Shown here piece by piece: positions 1 through 8,828 of a stretch of 15,761 nucleotides of DNA. Under the pieces are notes generated by a model, which saw nothing but the letters and a program-made list of their open reading frames with translations, was not told where the DNA came from and did not search any database. The DNA is from Chromera velia (lineage: Eukaryota; Sar; Chromeraceae): NCBI GenBank assembly GCA_018398765.1, contig JAHBMJ010002811.1, positions 1 through 15,761 of the forward strand, read 5' to 3'. Each line of letters begins with the position of its first letter. Position 1 is the first letter of the stretch. The translations under genes and the position numbers were made by a program.

Positions 1-1
1 G

Positions 2-380
2 CAGGCTTTCTAGAGCGGCCATTTTTAGCACCGCGGCTGCGCCGCGGTTCCTTCCAGGCCCCTCCGCGGCGGCGCCCCCCCCCCCGTTTAGGACATGGCC
101 TCATATACCGTAAAAACGGTTTTTTCTGAGCGCCGCAGGCGTCAAAAAAAATTTTTTAAGGTGTTTCAATGATAAATTTGATCAATTGCTGATCAATTTG
201 GTTCAACTTACCTCAGAAAAGGTAAAGACCGGAACAATCATGCCGCGGTTCCCCCCCTTTCTTCAAGGTTTTACAAACGCGGCGCGCCGCGGTGCGCCCT
301 TCAGAAGCTCCGCGGTGCTTGGTGCCGCTCCGCGGCACTGCGGCGTCTGACCATAAACACCGTGGTGTCTAGAAAGCCTG
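2..380. mobile_element. GC-rich MITE-like element with 13-bp terminal inverted repeats
   Basis: The ends are perfect inverted repeats: CAGGCTTTCTAGA at 2-14 and its reverse complement at 368-380. The interior has no coding capacity. CCGCGG occurs seven times (31, 42, 64, 243, 287, 310, 330), clustered near both ends and absent from the AT-rich centre (about 120-240), which looks like subterminal transposase-binding repeats. Termini beginning CAG are common in hAT elements, so a non-autonomous hAT is possible. The left target duplication would lie outside the window, so the superfamily cannot be confirmed. Confidence 0.6.
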
Positions 381-487
381 ATCGGGGGCTTGGGCATGTC
401 TTGTGTAGGTGCAATGCATGGGGCGGGGGCTACGGCAACGCGCACGAAGTATGCTTAATTTTCGGGACCGCGCGAGCATGCACTTGC

Positions 488-596
488 AACTCCGTACGAG
501 TTACTTGAGGGGCACGCATGTGTGAATTAATTAATTAAGGTATGTGCGATCACGGCTCCGTGCAAGTTGCTTAAGGGGCACATTTTAGAATTCGGG
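488..596. repeat. Two diverged tandem repeats of about 66 bp
   Basis: The segment starting CTCCGTACGAGTTACTTGAG at 490 recurs as CTCCGTGCAAGTTGCTTAAG at 556, each followed by GGGCAC and, further on, GAATT. An ATTAATTAATTAA run lies between them. No gene or promoter can be tied to them. Confidence 0.5.
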
Positions 597-879
597 TGAC
601 ACCGTGACAGACAGAGATAGAAGCGACCCCCCCCCCAAATGTGTTATGCGAGTGCGTGCGATCTCAGGGCCTCTCGGCTGATCTCAGCAGAGCTGAGCTG
701 CCCCCCGAGGCGATAATGATCGAAGTAGAGCATGTTGTCAGTCTGCTGAAGGTCAGTCGATTTAATACGAAGACAAAGCGCCTTTCCGTACCTCCCATCT
801 CAGTGGCAGCCAGAGCATTCCGTCACCTCCCATGTCTGTGCATGTGGCTCCACCACTTTCTGTTTGGTTCGTATCTCAT

Positions 880-2050
880 CAAACCGCCTTCACCCCCCGT
901 CTACTTCTGTCTCCTCCTGTCTAAGACTTCTCCGTCTCTTTCCATTGGATCTTACCTTTTTTTAAGTTCCCCCTACCTCGTCCCACCTTCTTCGTCTCTT
1001 CCTACCCCACTGTCTCTCCCTATCTCATATTGCGGGCCTCCTCTGTCTCTGCCTACTTCACCTTGCCTTCATTTTCTTCTGTTATCTCATTCTGCCTTAT
1101 CCGTCCTGCCTTATTTTGCCTTCCTTTTCTTCTAGTATCTCATTTTGCCTTCTCCATCTCTTCTTATCCCACCCTTCTTCCTTTTCTTATCCTATTTCAG
1201 ATTGCCTCCTGCGTCTCGCACCTCTCCATCTCTTGCTAATTCACTCTGCCTTCCTTTTTTCTCCTATTTAAGATTGCCTCCTCCGTCTCTTCCTGCCTCA
1301 CCTTGCCTCTCCCGTCTCCTTCTCTCTCTTTTAAGACATCTCTAGCTCTTTCTGCCGTACCTGGGCTTCCTTTGATTTATTTTCCTCTCTCATCCTACCT
1401 TGAATCAGACTGTCAATCCCTTTGTACTACACCCTGCTTGCCCCATCTCTTCTTATCTCATTGTGCCTCCGCCATCCTCCGCCAATGGCATTCATTCCTC
1501 TCTCACTCTGCCTTTGTTTTTTTCTCCTTCTCATCTTGCCTTCTCCATCTTTCATCCTCTCTCTATACCCTAGCTCTCGAACTCACCCTGCTTCCCCCGT
1601 TTTCTCCAGTACTATCTCATCCTGCCAACGACATCCTAGCAGACTGAGTGCTTTCTCCATCTCTTTCACGCAACGTCCTTTTGACTCCTCCCGGACCGTC
1701 TTCCGTGACGGTCTTCTCTCATTTCTTTCGGTCTCGTCCTTCTGTTGAATTCGTCTCTTCTGGTCTGCTTCTCAATTTGCGTCCAATGACATTCTGCATC
1801 CTCCGTCTCTTTTTACTTCATACAAATTGTCTTCCGCATCTCTAAGACTTCCTACCTCATCCTGCCTCCTTTATCTCCATATCTATCTCTTTCTGCCGTT
1901 TCTTGTTTTCTTCATCTCTTCTGCCGTCTCAATTTTTCCGTGTCTGCTCCATCTTTTCTCATTTACATTCCTCTCTCTGTTCTGAGACTCCCATACTCTC
2001 AGATTCTCCCATGTTACGTACGTCTTCCGTTTCTTCCCGCTTCTTCCTGC
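880..2050. repeat. Pyrimidine-rich degenerate tandem repeat (about 1.2 kb)
   Basis: The plus strand is overwhelmingly C and T for about 1.2 kb. A degenerate motif, roughly TCTCAT-TTGCCTTCTCC-TCTCTTCC, recurs about every 25-30 bases, and copies with the TATCTCATT/TATTTCA start recur about every 53-55 bases near 1083, 1136 and 1191. Open frames through this stretch translate to low-complexity Ser/Leu/Pro/Phe-rich peptides and are composition artefacts. The block has no splice structure or conserved domain. Confidence 0.7.
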
Positions 2051-2299
2051 GCAGCTTTTTGGCGCTATAGATTCTGAATCTCTATGTGCCTTCTTATCTT
2101 CTCTGATCCCCTTTGTCTGTTCCGAGACTGTTCGTGTACTCTCTGTCTCCTCATGTTTTGTTTATCTCCTCCTGGCATTACATCCAGACCTTTGATTTTC
2201 CGTGTCTCTTTTGAAGGCGCAGGCCACGCAGCGGTAGTTCTAGATCCAGTATAGCCTTTAAAAATTAGCGTAATAGACTTGTGAGAAGATTGATAATCC

Positions 2300-2956
2300 A
2301 CAAATAATTAGATTGTTGAATTCATTGTTTTTAGATAATTTAAGTTGATTTTTTATATATTCTCGAATTTTTAAAGAATTTTTCCCCCGGAATAACTCAT
2401 AAGTGATGATACTTCGATCAGAAAAAAAAACTTATTCTTAAGAAATAAAAAAAAAAAAACCATGCATATCTCTTAGATTATCTCTGACACTGACGGATAG
2501 GATAAGTGCAAGCTTAGGTGTAAGCATTGGCTAAAAGCCTATTCTGAATCCTCAAAACACTTAGAACATCATGATCTAGATTATGATGTACTACTGTAGT
2601 ATACTGCAGTACTAGTGTGTACACAATTAATACACACATACTGTCAGACCAAACTAACTATGTCTAACTATGGTAAGGTTAATACTGTATAGATAACTAC
2701 ACTGGTTGCACTTCATCCACGGATTACCTAGAATTACCAGGGATCGACAGGGATCAATCTTGATCAATCATGCATAACTGAAGAATGACAGAGCTTATAA
2801 CAGAGTTTAATAGAGCCCTTGAGGGCCCAAAAACAATTACTAATAGGATTCAATGTCTGTTTTTTTCTGTTTTCCGGGGCCGTTCGCAAGCTTGCTTGCA
2901 TCAGATTGCAGACTGAGTGTATGCATGGCCGTCTAGCTCTGATTTGCATTCACTTA
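2300..2956. other. AT-rich geneless stretch
   Basis: This stretch is AT-rich, with homopolymer A runs at about 2421-2458 and no open frame resembling a protein. A near-perfect 20-bp palindrome (TACTGTAGTATACTGCAGTA, 2592-2611) lies in it. A run of 13 A's near 2447 could be the tail of an old retroposed copy, but no body of a LINE or SINE is recognisable upstream. Confidence 0.5.
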
Positions 2957-3171
2957 GGGGATACACAAAATATTTCTTATAAGACGGTGTCTTATAAGGA
3001 TTTCTCGAGGGGAAGGGGGGGTTATGAGACCCTGTGCGCCACCGCATGTGACCCATGCGCCGCCGTACTATATATACGCGCCACTGCTTTATAAGTGAGG
3101 CTTTTTGAAAGCTTGGGGGGAGGGGGGGGGTTTTGAGACACCGTCTTATAAAGATTTTTTTGTGTATCCCC
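2957..3171. mobile_element. PIF/Harbinger-like MITE with TTA target-site duplications
   Basis: The ends are inverted repeats of 36 bp with 32 matches, beginning GGGGATACACAAAA at 2957 and ending with its complement at 3171. Both ends are flanked by TTA (2954-2956 and 3172-3174). A 3-bp TTA/TWA duplication with GGG-starting TIRs is the hallmark of the PIF/Harbinger superfamily. At 215 bp, with no open reading frame, this is a non-autonomous copy. The left TIR contains a perfect palindrome, CTTATAAGAC-GGT-GTCTTATAAG (2976-2998). The interior holds G runs and a TATATA stretch. Confidence 0.8.
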
Positions 3172-3174
3172 TTA

Positions 3175-3627
3175 TAATTGGCGGCACGGCCGCGCATGCA
3201 GAGCACCACCACACGTGCGCCTGCATGCATGGAGACTATTCTTTGAATCCTCTGAGTCAGACCTGTCAGCTAGACTATGACTCAGACACCGTGGTCCTCG
3301 CAATCGTTGCGTGCGGTTACAATGTCAACAAAACACATCTTGAAGAGTTTTAGAAGGGTGATAAAGGGTGAGCAATTGAGCTTTGTTCTATCATTTATTG
3401 ATGGACTGTGTCAAAAAAGAAAGACATGCGGAGCCGTCTCCTCCATCATATGTTAACCCGTGCTCAATCAAAACCCTTACCGTTCCTTGCATTCCGATGG
3501 CCGAGCGATGTTCTGCTCTCTGTACATTTTTACTAATTCTCTAAAAAAGGCTGAACAAACAGCTTATGAATACGCACCGCTTCAGGGTGAGTTTGCATAA
3601 GGATAAAACATGACGAAGATAAATGCA

Positions 3628-3661
<34 letters not shown>

Positions 3662-3961
3662 TGCGTGAATGGCTGCATGCTTCTTTTCATTTCCTTATAT
3701 TTCCTTGTCTTTCTTCACCAAATTGAATGTCTCAGACATTTGCTCTTACATATTAAGTGTGAATCTAGCTACCAAAGAGATCCATATATGTATATCGATA
3801 ACCAAAAAACTGGGCTAGAAACCAGGTTAAGGCCTTGAATGCTCGTTGTACCATGCGCTTTCAAAATTATTGACTCTGCAGATAGTTGCACGATGATGCA
3901 TGCAAACAGCAGTCGAGCGTGAATCAGCTCATGCTCGCTAATGCAAGCAGTCATGCAGTGA
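3175..3961. other. Geneless stretch with an (AT)n microsatellite
   Basis: No gene is recognisable. The only clear structure is an alternating AT run at about 3628-3658, flanked by a GCATGC on the left and followed by TGTCTGCGTGAATGGCTGC. Short open frames on both strands have no domain, no conserved start context and no neighbouring splice signals. Confidence 0.5.
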
Positions 3962-4195
3962 TCCACTCACTTACTCATTTACTCGATCACTTTGAAATTC
4001 TCACTCACTCACTCACCCATGCACTCACTATCAGTAAAACTGACTGACTCACTCACTTACTCACTCACTTACTCACTCACTCACTTAAATTAACACTTAC
4101 TCAGACTCTCTCTCTCTCTCTTTCTCTCACACACACACATACACACACACACATACACACACACACATACACATATATATATAAACACACCCTCG

Positions 4196-4230
<35 letters not shown>

Positions 4231-4690
4231 ACTGTAGTCTCTCTCACATATACACATACATACAGACTGGCACACACACACACACACATACATACACATA
4301 CACACATACACATACATACATACACACACACATACACACACATACACACATACACACACACTGTGTGATACACACACATACATATACATACACACACACA
4401 AGCTTACTCACTCACTCTCACTCACTCACTCACTCGATCACTGAAATACTTATCCAGGGACACTCACTCACTCACTCACTCATGCACTCACTCACTCACT
4501 GAGTCTTACTCTTCACTCACTCACTCACTCAGTGACACTCACTCACTCACTTACTCACTCAGTGACACTCACTCACTCACTCATTCACTCACTCACTCAC
4601 TCACTCACTCAGTGACACTCATTCTTCACCTACTCACTCACTCAGTCACTCACTCACTCACTCACTCTGATTACTCAATCACTCCCTTCA
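3962..4690. repeat. Compound microsatellite block: (TCAC)n, (CA)n, (CT)n
   Basis: Tetranucleotide CACT/TCAC repeats occupy about 3962-4090 and 4400-4690. Between them lie CT runs (about 4104-4128 and 4192-4230) and CA/CATA repeats (about 4128-4180 and 4270-4400). The minus-strand open frames here encode only Cys/Val/Tyr or Arg/Glu runs and are artefacts. The block abuts the tRNA-derived array that begins at about 4700. Confidence 0.9.
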
Positions 4691-4699
4691 CTTACTTAC

Positions 4700-4976
4700 A
4701 TGCCTAGCTCAGTCGGTAAAGCGCACACACATAGTACTAGTCTTCAAATAAGTCTGATCAATTGTTGTGTATTATCAACCGAGTAATCAAGGGACCCCTT
4801 TAGCTCAGTCGGTAGAGCCCTACCAGATATATTTGATGTACACCATAAGAAACCTACCCCTCTATCTCAGTCGGTAGAGCGCACACACACAGTACTTAGT
4901 CTTAGACTAGTCTTTAAATAAGTCTGATCGATTGTTGTATGTTGTGAACAGAGTAATCAAGGGGCCCCTCTAGCTC
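4700..4976 (+). repeat. tRNA-Lys-half dimeric array, left segment
   Basis: This holds A-box modules at 4705 (type I), 4801 (type II), 4863 (type I) and the first part of a fourth at 4971. Type I modules contain TAGCTCAGTCGGTAGAGCGC followed by ACACACATAGTAC, a CTTCAAATAAG stretch, CTGATCGATTGTTGT and GAGTAATCAAGGGGC. Type II modules carry TAGCTCAGTCGGTAGAGCCC followed by CTACCAGA, ACTTGATGTACACC and ATAAGAAACC. The first 28 bases of the type I consensus match the intact tRNA-Lys at 7046. The anticodon arm, T arm and 3' acceptor strand of the tRNA are absent, so these are not tRNA genes. The right end is cut by the transposon at 4977. Confidence 0.85.
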
Positions 4977-5805
4977 CTAGGGGGCCGCACTCCAGATGCC
5001 CCCCCTGTTTTAGCTATGTCTCTTAAAATGTTATAGATAGAATATGAAGAAACCATTGAAACTAGTATATGAAGCAGATTTTAGAACATTATGTTGGGCT
5101 AGTTAAAACTTTGTTTTTCAAATGTTGGGCTATATTTTTCGATATTTTTATCTCTCTTAGCTCTATCGCCAGGTTCTGTTGGGCTTAGGGTCTGTTGGGC
5201 TATGTTGGGCCTGTTATGTGGTGCCCAACAGTACAAATAGCTCAACAGCAGCCCAACATCACTTTAAAGTGCACAACAGACATTGTAGAGCCTTTTAGAC
5301 CAACTAAAAAACACTCAATCAAAAAGAATAAAATTAAAGCTCAATGTTGCTTCAATATGAGCTTTATACTCTTTATGAAACGTAAAAAATGGTTATTTGA
5401 AAATGAACCACATTTTTTAGAGGTTAAAAGTCTTAACACTGCCCCTCACTTTTAAACAACGATTTTATACGTTCTATAAAGAGTATAAAACTCATATTAA
5501 AGCAACATTTAGCTTTAAATTAATTTTGGTTGTTTTGATTGCGTGCCTTTTAGTTGGTCTAAAAAGCTCTACAATGTCTGTTGTGCACTTTAAAGTGATG
5601 CTCGGTTACTGTTGGGCCATTTGTACTGTTGGGCACTGCCCAACAGGCCCAACACAGCCTAACGCCCAACAAAATCTGGCAACATAATATCATTTAACTT
5701 TGAGACACCACAATGTAGCCCAACATCATGATTACACAAATGTAAACCAGCCAACATAATTCAGCATNGTAGAATTTACGTATAAGACCAAGTGCGGCTC
5801 CCTAG
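4977..5805. mobile_element. Foldback DNA transposon with 9-bp target duplication
   Basis: The 829-bp insertion is flanked by the 9-bp direct repeat CTCTAGCTC (4968-4976 and 5806-5814). Removing the element and one copy restores a normal type II array module, so the boundaries are well supported. The termini match over 14 of 15 bases (CTAGGGGGCCGCACT, and CTAGGGAGCCGCACT read inward from the right). Inside, two long arms of roughly 330 bp (about 5085-5420 and 5440-5765) are inverted copies, giving an almost fully self-complementary element. A short open frame at 5195-5455 lies across one arm and has no recognisable domain. The 9-bp duplication and long inverted arms fit a non-autonomous Mutator-like (MULE) foldback element; this superfamily assignment is inferred. 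One unresolved base (N) lies at 5768. Confidence 0.8.
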
Positions 5806-7045
5806 CTCTAGCTCAGTCGGTAGAGCCCAACCAGAAACACTTGATGACAAGTTGATGTGGATCATAAGAAACCCGCCGGCCCCTCTAGCTCAGTCGGTAA
5901 AGCGCACACACATAGTACCAGTCTTCAAATAAGTCTAATCGATTGTTGTATGTTGTGAACAGAGCAATCAAGGGGCCCCTCTAGCTCAGTCGGTAGAGCC
6001 CTACCAGACACACTTGATGTACACCATAAGAAACCCGCCCCTCTAGCTCAGTCGGTAGAGCGCACACACATAGTACTTAGTCTAGTCTTCAAATAAGTCT
6101 GATCGATTGTTGTGTGTTGTGAACAGAGTAATCAAGGGGCCCTCCCAGCTTAGTTGGTAGAGGCCTACCAGACACACTTGATATGCACCATAAGAAACCC
6201 CGGGCCGCTGCTCTAGCTCAGTCAGTAGAGCGCACACACATGATAGTATTAGTGTTCAAATAAATCTGATTGATTGTTGTATGTTGTCAATAGAGTAATC
6301 AAGGGGCCCCCTTAGCTCAGTTAGTGGAGCCCTACTAGACATACTTGATGTGTACTATAAGAAACCTGCCCCTCTAGCTCAGTCGGTAGAGCGCACACAT
6401 ATGATAGTACTAGTTTTCAAATAAGTCTGATCGATTGTTGTGTGTTGTTAACAGAGTAATCAAGGGGCCCTCCTAGCTCAGTCGGTAGAGGCTTATCAGA
6501 CATACTTGATGTGCACTATAAGAAACCCGCCCCTCTAGCTCAGTCGGTAGAGCGCACACACATAGTACTTAATCTAGTCTTCAAATAAGTCTGATCGATT
6601 GTTGTGTATTGTCAACAAAGTAATCAAAGGGCCCTCCTAGCTCAGTTGGTAGAGGCCTATCACACACACTTGATTTGTACCATAAGAAACCTGCCCCTCT
6701 AGCTCAGTCGGTAGAGCGCACACACATAGTACTTAGTCTAGTCTTCAAATAAGTCTGATCGATTGTTGTGTGTTGTGAACAGAGTAATCAAGGGGCCCTC
6801 CTAGCTCAGTTAGTAGAGGCCTATCAGACACACTTGATGTGCACTATAAGAAACCCGCCCTTCTAGCTCAGTCGGTACAGCGCACACACATAGTACTCGT
6901 CTGATCGATTGTTGTGTGTTGTCAACAGATTAATCCGATTGTCGTGTGTTGTCAACAGAGTAATCAAGGGGCCCCTCTAGCTCAGTCGATAGAGCCCTAC
7001 CAGTTTAGTACCATGCAGACACACTTGATGTGCACCAGAAGAAAC
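5806..7045 (+). repeat. tRNA-Lys-half dimeric array, right segment
   Basis: This continues the array. Type I A boxes start at 5886, 6044, 6214, 6375, 6536, 6700 and 6864; type II at 5809, 5982, 6146, 6313, 6474, 6638, 6802 and 6978. Type II to type I spacing is 62 bp in most pairs (68 at 6146-6214, 77 at 5809-5886), while type I to type II is about 96-114 bp, giving a dimer of about 158-170 bp. Type I modules keep a sequence resembling a Pol III B box (GATCGATTG, differing from GWTCRANNC only at the last base) about 57 bp after the A-box start. The last type I module (6864) lacks the CTTCAAATAAG part and has an internal duplication of its CGATTGTTGTGTGTTG stretch. The array ends where the intact tRNA-Lys gene begins. 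Confidence 0.88.
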
Positions 7046-7118
7046 GCCCCTCTAGCTCAGTCGGTAGAGCGCAGGCCTTTTAAGCCTGTGGTCGCGGGTT
7101 CGAGCCCCGCGGGGGGTG
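7046..7118 (+). tRNA. tRNA-Lys (anticodon UUU)
   Basis: All four arms fold. The acceptor strand is GCCCCTC (7046-7052) with GGGGGGT (7111-7117), including one G-U at the outer end and one U-G. The D stem is GCTC/GAGC with loop AGTCGGTA. The anticodon stem is CAGGC/GCCTG with loop CTTTTAA, giving anticodon TTT at 7079-7081. The variable loop is TGGTC, and the T stem is GCGGG/CCCGC with loop TTCGAGC. The discriminator base is G (7118). There is no intron. The A box (TAGCTCAGTCGG, 7053) and B box (GGTTCGAGC, 7097) match the internal Pol III promoter. It decodes AAA (and possibly AAG) lysine codons in cytosolic translation. Its first 28 bases are shared with the upstream array, so it is either the founder of that array or the only complete member. 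Confidence 0.95.
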
Positions 7119-7123
7119 TTTTT
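7119..7123 (+). terminator. Pol III T-run terminator of tRNA-Lys
   Basis: Five consecutive T's follow the discriminator base directly, as expected for RNA polymerase III termination. Runs of four or more T's are almost absent from the array segment 5806-7045; the only one seen is near 6413. Confidence 0.8.
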
Positions 7124-7319
7124 GATGGTAAGAAGACGTAAATTACGTTGGGCCGCAGCCGCGCGGCCGGAGACGGCTGTCTCTGGGTCGAAAGGTGACT
7201 TTTGCCTCTGCTGCAGCCTGTGATCGAATGCACAACCCCCCTCACTGTCCCTCACAAGTGCGCACACGGACTCTCCGCCATACTTCATTACATGCACAGG
7301 AAAGCGAATCGATAGAAAC
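7124..7319 (+). promoter_or_regulatory. Probable promoter and 5' leader region of the FKBP gene
   Basis: Only 201 bp separate the tRNA-Lys 3' end from the FKBP start codon, so the Pol II promoter either lies here or overlaps the tRNA and array. No TATA box is visible. A GC-rich stretch (GCCGCAGCCGCGCGGCCGG, about 7152-7170) and a weak palindrome around AAAGGTGACTTTT (7190-7202) are the only notable sequences. The assignment rests on position alone. Confidence 0.35.
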
Positions 7320-8786
7320 ATGCAGCTCGCTTCTTTTCTTGTCTGTGCCTTTGCACCCCTTGTGCAGGGCTTTGTGGTGATGCCCCTCGAAAATGCAGCG
7401 CGCCGGGGGTCCTCAAGCTTCTTGAAGCTCCAGAGTCAGAGGGAAGGCACCGAGGGAGGCATGAGACTGAGGGGAAGACGCTCTGCCCTGGTGGATGCCG
7501 TCGGCTCCACTGCCTCTGCGGCTCTCCTTGTGCCTCTGTTTACAGCGACACGCGCAGAAGCACAGACAGGAGAGGCAGTTCTCACGGAAGCACCTGATGG
7601 AGTCAGTCAGTGAGTCATTCCAACGGCCAGGGATCTGATCTGACTGCCTGTCTCGCTGGCTGGCCAACTAACAGGTTGAGACAGTGTTTCTTGCCTGTTA
7701 TGGGCCGGAGACGCCGCAAACACTTGCAGTCGCTATTTTTCGCCGAGACGGCACTCCCGTCTCCGTCCCTCCTGCTGAATGAATTGAGTGCCTACCAGTC
7801 TGTTGTTTACATCTCTGCTCCACTACCCGGCTGAGAGAATATGCACGTTGCCCTCTCCCCGGTTTCTTCCCGTCTCCGACATTTTGTTCTCCCGCCTTGT
7901 TCAGCTGCGCCATCTGTTTGTCTGAGTGTGCGTTTGCGTGCGTGTGTGGAGTACCTGCGTCTTTTATTGATTCGAGTACATGCAGGTGAAGTACCTGATT
8001 ATGAAGGAGGGAAGCGGCAAGACTCCTGCAGCAGGCGACAACGTCTCTGTCGACTACACGGGATGGTTGGACGCCTTCGAATCATGTCAGTCAGTCAGTC
8101 AGCCAGTCAGTGTGTAGACCACATACTCAGTATGTTGGAGGGTGAGTCTGTCTGTCTCTCTCTGTCAGTCTCTCAGTCATTCTCCACCAGTCAATGAGTG
8201 AAAGAAAGAGACTGCCAGTATGCAAGTCTGCCAGTGAACAAGTCAGTCCGTCCGTCCGTCAAGTCTGTCAGTCAGTAAGGAAGTCTCTCTGTTAGCTCGT
8301 CAGCCAGTGAGCAAGCCAGTCTGCCAGTAAGGCAGTCAGGCAGAATGCCAGTCAGTTAGTTCCACTGTTGGTCTCTTGGTCTGTCAGTCAGTCAGTCTGT
8401 CAGGCAGGCAGCCAGCCAGCCAGCCAGTCAGTCAGGCAGGCAGGCAGGCAGGCAGTCTCTCTATCAGCTGATCAGTTAGTGAGGGAGCCAGTCTGCCAGT
8501 AAGCCAGTCAGGCAGTATGCCAGTCAGTTAGTTCCACTGTTAGTCTGTTGGTCTGTCAGTCTGTCAGGCAGGCAGGCAGGCAGTCAGCCAGCCAGTCAGT
8601 CAGTCAGTCAGTCAGTCAGTCAGTCTCTCTTCCAGCTGATCAGTCAGTGAGCGAGCCGGTCTGCCAGTATGCGAGTCTGCCGTTCAGTCAGAGACCGTCT
8701 GTGACACCTTGAGTGAGTCAGCAGAGGTCTCTGTCCCTCTTTCTCTTTCTCTCTATCTCTATCTCTGTCTCTCTCTCTCTCTCTCT

Positions 8787-8828
<42 letters not shown>

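Noticed and set aside
641-1845. Overlapping plus-strand frames rich in Ser, Leu, Pro and Phe
   Set aside because: All lie in the pyrimidine-rich repeat, overlap one another in several frames and show no domain.
4090-4401. Minus-strand frames rich in Cys/Val/Tyr and Arg/Glu
   Set aside because: They are read through CA and CT microsatellites and have no complexity beyond the repeat.
5195-5455. 86-codon frame in the foldback element
   Set aside because: It lies across one inverted arm and the loop, has no domain, and its frame is not open in the other arm's copy.
4801-6990. Array modules as additional tRNA genes
   Set aside because: They keep the D arm only; no anticodon arm, T arm or matching 3' acceptor of a canonical tRNA can be drawn.
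6914-7141. Open frame across the tRNA-Lys gene (and the antisense frames at 7052-7321)
   Set aside because: These are translations of the tRNA and the tRNA-half repeats; such peptides are a well-known artefact of tRNA genes.
7612-7617. GTGAGT as the intron 1 donor
   Set aside because: It is the stronger consensus but gives a phase 2 joint that reads straight into a stop with the acceptor at 7985; GTCAGT at 7602 gives a correct FKBP sequence.
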